Shown piece after piece: positions 54,228 to 62,614 of a DNA stretch of 64,000 nt. Each line of letters begins with the position of its first letter. Within the stretch, counting starts at the first letter, position 1. Location: contig NW_004624854.1 of assembly GCF_000247695.1 (NCBI RefSeq), positions 1,230,934 to 1,294,933 on the forward strand. The letters are read 5' to 3'. The translations under genes were made by a program, and so were the position numbers. The notes under the pieces are model-generated. The model made no database searches, was not told the origin of the DNA, and saw nothing but the letters and a program-made list of their open reading frames with translations. Source of the DNA: Heterocephalus glaber (lineage: Eukaryota > Chordata > Mammalia > Rodentia > Bathyergidae).

Positions 54228-54445
54228 AGATTCTGTCTTGCTTTTCTCATTGCTGAGACAAAATATCCGACACTCAAAGTTAAAGGAGGAAAAGTTCATT
54301 TGGTTCACAGTTTGTAGAGGTCTCAGTCCATACTCGGCTGGCTCCAAGGCGGGGTGGCACATGCAGAGGGGCATTGCAGAGGAGAAACAGTTCATGGCGC
54401 CACAAGGTAGCAAAAGCAACAAGGGACCTTAACAGCTCTTTCTGG
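54228..54445 (+). repeat. Unassigned dispersed repeat, copy 2
   Basis: 'ttcatttggttcacagtttg', 'ggctggctccaaggcgggg' and 'gaggagaaacagttcatggc' align with copy 1 at 52905-53100 in the same orientation. This copy includes more 5' sequence ('tcattgctgagacaaaata'). Confidence 0.65.
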
Positions 54446-54997
54446 CCCTCTCTTCTTCTCCAGACTGCTCAGGGCGGGCAACACTCACTCGTAACCCTGG
54501 TGCCCGTGAGCCCTGCACTGCACCGTGAGTCAATCCCAGCGTCACACACTCTGGCTCCAGTCACTTCTGAAGAACCCCACCCAGGGCTGTGTGGGGCTCC
54601 GAGGGCGTCTGGACCCAGCCGTGACAGATTTGGATGAGGCCCATAGCGTCTCCAGGGCCATCACTCGGGAGAAGAGCAACAGGGAGCGAGCTCCTGGCAG
54701 GGAAGGGTGGAAGAGGGCTCCCTTGGGCCTCTCCGGATGCAGGTGGTGAGGGCTGGCTGTGCACGTGTCGTCCAGGAACAGGCCTGGTGTGGAGCCACCT
54801 GGAGAAGCCGCGTGAGCCAAACAGAGGAGGAGGAGGAAATCCACGCTCGAGGACCCGCAGCCCTGGGCTGCATCTTTAGGCTATCGGAGGCCCCAGCGAG
54901 GTGTGGCTGGAGGAGCTTTTGCTCAAAGGTGGCAGGATTTTTTAGGACACCTAGTTGAGTGCTTGTGGTTTTGAACCAATAAAAACAAAGAAAACCT
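54446..54997. other. Unique GC-rich DNA
   Basis: Overlapping frames on both strands (54542-54844 minus, 54634-54958 plus) without domains. Confidence 0.3.
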
Positions 54998-55142
54998 TAT
55001 TTTTTTGGTTTTTTTGAGACAAGGGCTCTCTGTGTAGCTCAGTCGACCATGCACTATAGTCAAGGCTGACTAAGAGCTTGCAGCAATCCTCCTGCCTCAG
55101 CCTCCCGGGTCTTGGGGTTGCAGATTGCACCACCAGTCCTGG
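54998..55142 (-). mobile_element. B1 SINE, diverged, duplicated core
   Basis: Reverse: 'tttttttgagacaagggctc', 'cagcctcccgggtcttgggg' and 'caccaccagtcctggt'. Confidence 0.82.
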
Positions 55143-56464
55143 TTTGAAAACCTCTGAATACCTGGAATGAGCCGCGGGAGCCAGGAGCCCAGTGCCACCG
55201 GTTTAGCCTTGAAGGGAGTTGCAGCTAACTTTGTGGCCAGAGAGCCGACTTGTTCTGCTTCGCTCTGCACAGGACTTTCTGGATTCCTGGGTCTGGTTTA
55301 GGGTTGGGTAAATGTCCTGCCCCGGATTCTTTCGGGAAAGTCTTTGTGCTGTCCTCTGAGCTCCGCTACTGGCTCACAGTCTCTCTTGGCAGAAGTCCTG
55401 GAGCCAGAGAGGCGACTGACAGGGAATTCATTCCTTTCCTCCTCCCTGCCGGCCTCCTACTCCGGGACCAAGGTGGCTGCAGTGTCCAGCAGGAGACTTG
55501 GCAGGCTCTCAGGGGCCTGGGGCCTGCTGCCCTTTGTGACCCCAGCACCTGGACTGGGAGGGGAGACAGCTGCGACCTGGAAGAGTCCACCACAGTGTAC
55601 CAGAGCCAGCGTGACAGCGCCGAGCCCGCTCTGCCCCGTGGATAACCCAGCCTGTGTGGCCCACGGGCCTGCAGGGGCTCTGGACGTCACAGGGGGCCGA
55701 GAAGGGATGTGGGTGCCCCTGGCCACTGCTGGGCAAGGACAAGGGGACGACAGCTGCCCAGGAGCGTGGTTCCCTCCAGAAGTGTCCGGTGTGTGGGCCT
55801 CAAATGTCCCTGGGAGAGGCCACCACACCAGCTCCGGTCTCTGGGCCACGTGGGCCCTGATCTGGGTGTCACCTCCTCTCCAGGCCTGGCTGTCCTCTGC
55901 TCTGTCAGTGCATCAAGGAAACCTGCTCCTGACCTCTGCCTGAGGGGTGCATCCAGGGGTCTTCAATGGGGACCCCGCACCTCTCCTGACCCTTGCTGAG
56001 CCCAAGGTGAAGGCTGGAGAACAGAAACCCAATTCTGGGCCTTCAGGGAGCCCGGCTGTCCCCAGCGCCTTCCTAAGGGGTGTCTCAGGGTTAATGGGGT
56101 CGCATGTGCAGTGTGTGCTGGGATCTGGAATTCCCCATGGGGAGCCCCTGTTATTAATATCACCATCCAGATGGGGGGACCCTGTGTTTCCCAAAGACAC
56201 AGCAAGGAATGGACAGAGACAAAAAAATCCCGGTTCTCTGCAAACGCTAGGGAAGCTGGCATGGGCCGGTCACCGGGGACACACGTGCTAAGCACAGATC
56301 GGTGCAGGATCCTGATGGTGGATCAGGAGAGTCCCAGCAAGTCCCAGGCATGGAGAACGGGGGAGCATCCTGCAGGGTTGTGGGCTCTGGCTCTTCCCAC
56401 AGCGGCAGCCTGAGCGGAACCCACAGCCTCTGCCTGGGCAATTTGACTGTGTTTGTCAAACTGC
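55143..56464. other. GC-rich unique DNA with overlapping chance frames
   Basis: Frames of up to 199 codons (55344-55943 plus) and 130 codons (55457-55849 minus) overlap one another. No domain, and no conserved-looking start or splice context. No repeats over 1.3 kb. Confidence 0.4.
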
Positions 56465-56465
56465 A

Positions 56466-56602
56466 AACTCACCAGTTGTGGAGGCTCACACCTGAGATCC
56501 CAGCAATGGGAGGCTGAGGCAGGAGGATCACTGTGAACTCGAGGCCAGCCTGGATTACATACCGAGACCGTGTCTCAAAAAAAGCAACAAAAACAACAAA
56601 GC
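56466..56602 (+). mobile_element. B1 SINE
   Basis: 'caccagttgtggaggctcacac', 'aggctgaggcaggaggatca' and 'accgtgtctcaaaaaaag'. Confidence 0.9.
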
Positions 56603-56946
56603 TGCAGACTCCTGCACCCAGCTCCCGGCTATCCTGTGGCCAGGGGTCCCCCGCACTGTGCCCTGTCCTACACATCAGCAACAGGGGTCACACAGCTGGC
56701 TGGAGTGCGCACGGGAAGGTGGCCAAGGTTGGCTTTGGAACACGGTGGAGGGCGTTGTGTGCTGTGTGACTGAGGCAGGGAGCACAGGAAGCCGAGGCCG
56801 GCGGGACTTAGACGAGAATGTGCCGCGCAGCTGCCCAGTGCAGCTGATGGGGGAGAAAGCGTGCTGTGGGAGAGAGGAAGACCCGCTCCTTTCTATCCCA
56901 CAGCTGCAACAGCCATGCGTATTTGTTAACTTGAAACATGCGCTTT
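56603..56946. other. Unique DNA
   Basis: Short overlapping plus frames, no domain. Confidence 0.25.
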
Positions 56947-57077
56947 GTTTGTTCTGAAACAGGGTCTCCCTGTGTAGGCCAGGCTGGCATTGAACTCACT
57001 GCATGGCCCATGCTGGCCTCAAAAGGCAGGGCGATCCTCCTGCCTCAGCCTCCCAAGTGCGCCACTGTGCCCAGCAA
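56947..57077 (-). mobile_element. B1 SINE with duplicated core
   Basis: Reverse: 'gttctgaaacagggtctccc' to 'gcgccactgtgcccagc'. Confidence 0.88.
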
Positions 57078-57340
57078 ATTTCAAACACGTTTTTAGAGGA
57101 AGAAGCGCCGCCTTTCTCTTTGACCTTAGCAGAGGCGCCTGACGAGCTTCACCGTCTCCCAGGGAAGCCCGGGCCGGCCACAGGCCCGGGAGGCTCAGGT
57201 GCCGCCCCAGGGTGTGTGTGTGGGTAAAGGGCCGGGTCCTGCCTGTGTGGGGTCGGGGTTCAGTTCCTAGGGCTGCAAATGCATAAAGAAGGCCTCTCCT
57301 TTTCAATCTCGACTCCTGCTGCTTTCACAGATTAAGTTAT
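57078..57340. other. Unique DNA with an ID-like trace
   Basis: 'gggtaaagggccgggtcctg' and 'gggttcagttcctagggctg' at 57217-57276 may be a shortened, decayed ID (plus). Confidence 0.3.
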
Positions 57341-57417
57341 TTGGAGCTGGGGATTGAACCCAAGGCTGCACCCACACTAAGCCTGGGCCTCACTGCTGGA
57401 CTCTACCTGTAGCCCTC
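57341..57417 (-). mobile_element. ID-like SINE, old type
   Basis: Reverse: 'gctggggattgaacccaagg' and 'cactgctggactctacctg'. Confidence 0.75.
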
Positions 57418-57447
57418 AGCCCAGATTTAGCTAAAAGAAATCTATTT

Positions 57448-57562
57448 GCAGCTGGGCCGGGTGGCGCACACCTGTCATCCCAGCACTCGGGAGGCTGAGG
57501 CAGGAGAATCGCCACAAGTTTGAGGACAGCCTAGACTACATAATGAGACCAGCCCCACCAAA
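57448..57562 (+). mobile_element. B1 SINE
   Basis: 'gctgggccgggtggcgcacacc' to 'gacagcctagactacataatg'. CpGs are retained near the 5' end. Confidence 0.92.
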
Positions 57563-57663
57563 AAAGTACTGCTCTGACAACAAAATATAAAGAGCTAACA
57601 TGAATTATTTTTTGTGAAAGCTTTTATAATTTTCAAATCACCATATACATATATTTGTGAAAA

Positions 57664-57730
57664 TCTATTTACTCTTATTTTCAGTGCCAGGAATAAACTC
57701 AGGACCTTGTGGTAAGTCTATTTACTCTTA
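57664..57730 (-). mobile_element. Short ID fragment inside a 14-bp direct repeat
   Basis: 'tctatttactctta' occurs at 57664-57677 and 57717-57730. Between them lies a reverse ID 3' piece ('cagtgccaggaataaactc', 'aggaccttgtgg'). It looks like a 5'-truncated ID insertion with an intact target duplication. Confidence 0.75.
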
Positions 57731-58325
57731 AAGGTCCTCAAGGCCCTAGGTTCTATCCCCGACACCACAGCTAAAAAAAAAGTGATAAAATATTTGATAA
57801 TAGAGGAAGCTTTCACTTCAATGTGTTGCAGTAGATACATCACACAAAAACTATTTCAAGCGTTTCATTTTAAAGGAATTTAAAACCAGCTACTAAAAAG
57901 ACCCAGCGAGGCGGAGTCATGTTGGACACACACCACACAGGCTGCACTCAGAGTCAGGGTCGTGGTTAGAAAACAAGTCATCCCAAGCCCGGCACCTTGG
58001 TCTTTATTATCCACTGCATCTTCTCGTGAATTCTTGCACAGCAGCCCAGAGTTGGGGAGGAAAAATGAGCCCCCGTGAATGCTCCAATTAAAGCAACCCC
58101 TCGGGGGGGCCTGAACCCTTGCCCTCTGCGTCGTCTCTGGCCTCCCGGGTGTCACAGTGGACAGTGAGCTGAGGAGAGGAAATGCTGCGCGTCCCCCCAC
58201 CCCGTGGGCCTCTGCTGCTTCAGGCTAGAAGGGTGTGTGGTCTCCCCGGGATCAGAGCTGATTTTGCTTTGGGAGCTTTCTGATTCCTGAACCTGAGGCC
58301 CCAGCTCTGCCCTGAGCACCGCCAG
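57731..58325. other. Unique DNA
   Basis: A short 'ggccctaggttctatccccg' ID-like trace lies at 57742-57761. No gene. Confidence 0.3.
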
Positions 58326-58335
58326 GGCCTCACAG

Positions 58336-58521
58336 ATGTTTACAGTGACTCTGATTTTCTTCCTGTTCCTGACGGAGAAGGACAGAGTGCTGCGACCTGA
58401 AGAACTGAGAGGTGTCCTCCCTCCGCACGTGGACCGTGTCAGTTCGCCACCACTACAGCAGACACTGGAGACAATCGCCGAGAAAGGGGACATTCGCCTG
58501 GGGTCCGGCCCGCCAGAGTGA
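58336..58521 (+). other. Open frame with possible splice donor (uncertain exon)
   Basis: A 61-codon frame is followed at its end by the consensus-like donor CAGA|GTGAGT (last exon base 58517). A pyrimidine-rich stretch lies upstream (58350-58370), with AG dinucleotides at 58376 and 58384. That could delimit an internal exon of about 132 bp. The translation is not a family I recognise, and the opposite strand is also open. Probably chance or a non-coding exon. Confidence 0.2.
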
Positions 58522-59214
58522 GTCCTACTGCTTACAGACTCCGGGTGGGTTCTGAAGACACCAGGCCCCAGCCCTGGGCAGCTCCTCCAGGCTCTGGATC
58601 TGCCGCTGCCTGCTCCGGGCTCCAGCGCTGGGGCCACGCCTGGTAACTCACCGGGTGGGAACTCAAGCGACCCAAGCTGCAGCCTGGTGCCCGGTCACAG
58701 AGTGAGCCGTGGGGGGGCATCAGGACCGACCCAGCACCTGGGGGGACCCCGCCCCTGCCCCGCTTGGCCGGAAGCTGTGTTCAGCGGTCCCCAAGCCAGG
58801 AGGCGGCCGATTGGGGTCACCTGCAGCCCGGCCCACACCCACCACACTACCCTGCAGCTCATACCCTGGCCCTGGAACCCGCGTTGCTGCTCCCAGGTGC
58901 ACACGCTGTTCCTGCTCAGGAGCCCTAGGCGGCTTCCTGATTCGAAGACGTCTGAACACCTCTGCTCCCAGGGGCTGCCGTGCTCAGGCCTTGGGGAGCC
59001 GGTGCGCGCACACCGCACAGCCTCATGCCTTCCCCCCCTCCCGCCTCCCCTCCCTGGTGACAATGCTGGCCCCCTGCGGGGTCCCCTGCTCCCATTCTCA
59101 GCTTAGCTGTGAACACTGAGTCGCCCGTGGGCCAGCACCAGGGCCAGCGCCTGGTCCTGGGGACCTCCAGGCCCCTTCTGTGTGGAGAGTTCTGCAATCC
59201 CGAATCAGCTTTTC
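58522..59214. other. GC-rich unique DNA
   Basis: Three overlapping frames of 120-140 codons on both strands (58687-59119 plus, 58695-59063 minus). No domain. Confidence 0.3.
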
Positions 59215-59216
59215 AT

Positions 59217-59342
59217 GGCTTCTAAAGCCCAGGTTGTAGAGTTCGAGGCCAGGCTGGGCTTGGTAGTGAGCTCAAGGCCAGGTTGGACAAGAGCAAGACC
59301 CTGTCTCAAAAATAAAATAAAATAAAATAAAATAAAATAGAA
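59217..59342 (+). mobile_element. B1 SINE 3' half with (AAAAT)n tail
   Basis: 'gttcgaggccaggctgggctt', 'gctcaaggccaggttggac' and 'gaccctgtctcaaaaat', then about seven AAAAT units (59306-59338). Confidence 0.9.
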
Positions 59343-59394
59343 TAATACAAAGAAAGCCCCGGTTCTCTGCATGGGCAGTAGAAGATCCTTTAGA

Positions 59395-59720
59395 AACAGG
59401 TCTGCGTTTCGGAAAGGTTCCGGAAACCCGGATGTTGGGGGAACCAATCGGGGCCCCAGAGGAATCCAGGCCCCGGGGAAGCAGAGGCCACGCCCTGCCC
59501 TATCCTTGTGACCTCGGGAGCGGCCAGAGCCCTAGGGCAAAGCTCCTGCGACCCCACTGGGAGCGGCATCTGGAGCCTTCGCGGGAAGCGGACGTGAGCA
59601 AGCCGGTGCCTGCTGCCAGCCCAGGGTGGCTTCCCAGGGGCCTCACCAGACTGGCCTCTGGCCTGCGCGCTTCGGGTGTCTTGGGCCGGACCTCCCCGGT
59701 GTCCCTCCAACCCCGTCTCC
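59395..59720. other. CpG-containing GC-rich block with CCAAT box
   Basis: CpG density is raised and a CCAAT motif (gaaccaatcgg) lies at 59441-59451. It could be a weak or decayed promoter. No TATA box, no recognised gene; frames overlap on both strands. Confidence 0.3.
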
Positions 59721-59971
59721 CTGGCCTGATGTCCCCATTTGCCTTAGACTGAAGTTCAGCCCAAACCGGTGCAGCCTCAGCTCCACCTGATTACACTGGG
59801 CCCACAAAGACTCCCTCTCCAGATCGAGGCTCAGCCGCGGTTCCCAGAGACCAGGGCTGGCAGCTGTTTGCTCCCCACAGCCTTGAGCCTGAGCTCAGCA
59901 TGCCGGGGTCCCCGGGCTGGGGGTGGAAGTGGAGGGGAATCCGAGCTCCTTGTCTCCCTCTCAAGAAGCAC

Positions 59972-60122
59972 TGGTGCAGAGTGTGGTGGTGCACGCCTGT
60001 AATCCCAGCACTTGGGAGGCTGAGGCAGGAGGATCACCTTGAATTCGTGGCCAGCCTGGCTATGAGTTCAAGGCCAGCCTCAACTACATGGAGAGACCCT
60101 ATCTCAATAACAACAACAACAG
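59972..60122 (+). mobile_element. B1 SINE with duplicated core
   Basis: 'gcagagtgtggtggtgcacgc' to 'gagagaccctatctcaataac', with a short (AAC)n tail. Confidence 0.93.
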
Positions 60123-60622
60123 GCTTTGGTTTATTTACTTTTACTGCTTAAGGTTTCTGAAATCTTATTAGAAATAAATACGGGTTTTGAGCTTATCAAT
60201 TACAACAATTCTGAAAAATCTTTGCTATAAAACATTAGCGTGGAGTTTATATCATGTTTAGATGTTTTTTTAAAGTGTGGAGATGACACCTGAGATCACT
60301 TGACCCCTGGAAAATTAATTCGATGTGCCAAAACCAAATCTCGCGATTTCACATAAGAGAAATGGATGAGAAGATGCAACAGATGAGCAGAAGGGTTAGG
60401 GAGCAGCAGAGGCGGAAGAGCCCAGGCTCATGACCTGCAGCTTCTGGATGCTGCAATGGATCACGGGAGCTACCACGTGAGCTAAAACGTCACAGCTGAG
60501 TTAGCCCGCTCGCCTGCCCAAGGGAGACGTTTTGCCAATTTTATAGTTGGATAGTTTCTTCTTTAAAAAAACGCAGGAGTAGTTATTTCAGTATGAAGAT
60601 TTTCCATAAATTAAATCTGCAT
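60123..60622. promoter_or_regulatory. Repeat-free AT-rich block with TCTCGCGA motif
   Basis: Unique sequence with 'aaatctcgcgatttc' near 60338 (TCTCGCGA, a CpG motif seen in promoters) and AT-rich flanks. Could be a regulatory element; weak evidence. Confidence 0.25.
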
Positions 60623-60624
60623 TG

Positions 60625-60711
60625 GGCCAGGGATTTAGCTTCGTGGTTCTGATGCCTGCCTCGAAAGTGCAAGGTCCTGAGTTCGATCCCTGATATAAAA
60701 AAAAAAAAAAA
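60625..60711 (+). mobile_element. ID SINE with target-site duplication
   Basis: 'gggccagggatttagcttcg' to 'gttcgatccctgatat', poly-A tail. 'aaatctgcat' lies on both sides. Confidence 0.93.
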
Positions 60712-61198
60712 TCTGCATAGACTTCCATCTGGGTCAGAGTTTTACCTGAAGAATGGAGTACCACTAATTGCTGTGTGGAGCAGGCCCCATCCCAGTGCAC
60801 AGTGCAGGCGGTGACTCCCTTCCAAGGCGGAGAAACGAAGCCTCTGGAGTTAAATCACCTGCTCAAGGTCATGGTGTGTGCAGGGCAGAGATCAAACCTA
60901 AACTCTGGATTCCTACTTTTCTATGCCAAATCATCTCTTTTCATGTTTACCTGCATTCAATACCCAGTGTCTAGAAATTAAAACCCTTATCTAGAAGTAA
61001 TAGCCAATGTTTCTGACTAATGTGTCCACTTACTTAGTGACGGTAATGTCAGCGTCGATGCAGTATTACGTTGGGATTTATCCCGTGAGAATCCACCATG
61101 CTGCTCCAGAACGGAAGGCCCCAGGGAGCCGCAGGCGTTTTGGACCGAGAAACATTTGCATTCTTGAACTTATTCAGGTATCTGTGTACTAGAGGGTC
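60712..61198. other. Unique DNA
   Basis: No gene or repeat was recognised. Confidence 0.25.
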
Positions 61199-61338
61199 CT
61201 TTCTTTTCCTTCCCTTTCCTCCTCCTTCCCTCCCTTTCTCTCTCTCTTTCTCTCTCTCTCTTTCTCTCCCTCCCTTTCTCTCTCTCTCTCTCTCCTTCCC
61301 TAATTCCTCCCTCCCTCCTTTCTTCCTTCCTCTCTCTT
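61199..61338 (+). repeat. Pyrimidine-rich (CT/CCTT)n simple repeat
   Basis: About 140 bp of almost pure C and T on the plus strand. It adjoins a reversed ID at 61339 and so probably arose from that element's tail. Confidence 0.95.
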
Positions 61339-61393
61339 GGTGGTACTGTGCATTGAACCCAGGGCCTTTGCACTGAATGACATCCCCGCCCTT
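61339..61393 (-). mobile_element. Shortened ID, reverse
   Basis: 'tggtactgtgcattgaaccc' and 'agggcctttgcactgaatg'. The central part is missing as in dID copies. Confidence 0.7.
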
Positions 61394-61860
61394 TTAATTT
61401 TTCATCCTGAGACAGGATTTCCCTAAGTCAGTAGGTTCCCCGGGCTGGGCTTCCTGCTGAGTCTTTCCTGTTAAGTCTTTCCTGTTAAGCGTTACTCCCT
61501 CCTGGGCCCACTCCAGGCAGGGGTAGGCCGTGGGCAGCGTTGCTCCGTACACAGGTCGCCTGCGCGTTACCGTTGGATGGAGTTGGGTGTGTGGGACAGA
61601 TTTCTGGTTTTCCGTGTTTCAGAGGACAGTGTCGTCTCCCTGCCATGGTTAATGGTGTCGTGCTGCCTGCCCGAACTGGGAAGGGCCTCACGGAGAGTGC
61701 GTTCTGGGTGGCCTTGGGTGTTTTCAGGGTAACTGGGTGATGGGGGGCCCCCCTGACTGCGATGCAGGGGAGTGGGCGCAGGTGTTGGCGAGCTCCCTCC
61801 CGCCACAGCAGGCCGCGTGCTCGTGTGCTGCAGCCTCCAGTGACCTAATAAATCCCCTAA
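61394..61860. other. Unique DNA
   Basis: A 14-bp tandem pair 'gtctttcctgttaa' lies at about 61461-61488. Nothing else was recognised. Confidence 0.3.
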
Positions 61861-61861
61861 G

Positions 61862-61905
61862 ATGCGCACATGCGCACACACGCACGCACGCACGCACGCG
61901 AGCGC
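61862..61905 (+). repeat. (CACG)n microsatellite
   Basis: 'gcgcacatgcgcacacacg' followed by CACG units. A CpG-rich alternating tract with NRF1-like GCGCACATGCGC text. Confidence 0.9.
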
Positions 61906-62179
61906 GGTGACCGTTCATAGGGAGAAACTGAGGCCCAGCCAGGCCTTCCCCCGGGCGTGGTCACCGCCCCCTTGGGGGAGGACCCTGCTTTCTGCACACC
62001 AGGGCCACCTCTCCCATGGCCCCGTACTCCGTCCAGCACGCATTTTAATTTCTGCCTAACAAACCTCTCTGTGCCCCTGAAACATGAATTACAGCAAGAG
62101 AAGCAAGAATCCCCTCTGATAGCCCTCCCCGGGACTCACCTGTCCCTCACTCCTCCACTCTCTGAAGCAGCTCTCCAAA
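61906..62179. other. Unassigned DNA, possibly decayed mariner upstream part
   Basis: No recognisable sequence; the 5' part of the mariner may be deleted or too diverged. Confidence 0.25.
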
Positions 62180-62185
62180 TCCTCC

Positions 62186-62482
62186 TTGGTGAGTGTGATC
62201 AGAAAGGCGGTGAATGCTGCTGCCCAGCGCCCCGGACAGGCAGCTCATAAGGACGTGTCGCCGCATGCTCATCGTCCCTATTCACCAGACCTGGCACCGA
62301 GCGACTTCTGCTTCTTCCCCAAAGCCAAAATAACCGTGAAAGGGAAATGTTTTGAGTCGATTCAGGACACAGAGGCACAACTCAAGACCCTCAGGAAAGA
62401 GAACTTACCGGACTGCTTCAGGAAGTGGCGAGAACAAGGGGATGACTGTGTTCAAAGCATTGGATACTTTGAGGGGAACTAG
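62186..62482 (+). pseudogene. mariner (Tc1/mariner) transposase C-terminal remnant
   Basis: The open frame ends in a stop at 62480-62482. It carries the motif YSPDLAPSDF, which holds the third catalytic Asp of the DD34D triad (codon 62303-62305). C-terminal text follows: 'FPKAK', 'KGKCFE', 'LPDCFRKW' and 'GYFEGN', as in mariner transposases. The upstream half, with the other two Asp residues and the DNA-binding domain, is not seen, so the gene is dead. The initiating Met is arbitrary. Its uninterrupted C-terminal frame is somewhat surprising for an ancient copy. Confidence 0.85.
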
Positions 62483-62510
62483 GAGCAAATTGTCTTCCAC
62501 TGTAATAATT

Positions 62511-62600
62511 TTTTTTTTTTTTTGGTACCGGGGATCGAACTCGTGTCCTTGTGCTTGGCGAGGCTGGCAGCGGAACCACTGAGCTAAATCCCCAGCCCCT
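62511..62600 (-). mobile_element. ID SINE with target-site duplication
   Basis: Reverse ID: poly-T, 'ggtaccggggatcgaactcg' and 'ccactgagctaaatccccag'. 'tgtaataatttttt' at 62501 recurs at 62601. Confidence 0.95.
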
Positions 62601-62614
62601 TGTAATAATTTTTT

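Noticed and set aside
55344..55943. 199-codon plus-strand frame
   Set aside because: Other long frames on both strands cover the same GC-rich DNA; no conserved pattern.
61098..61376. Ser/Leu/Pro-rich frame
   Set aside because: Translation of the pyrimidine-rich simple repeat.
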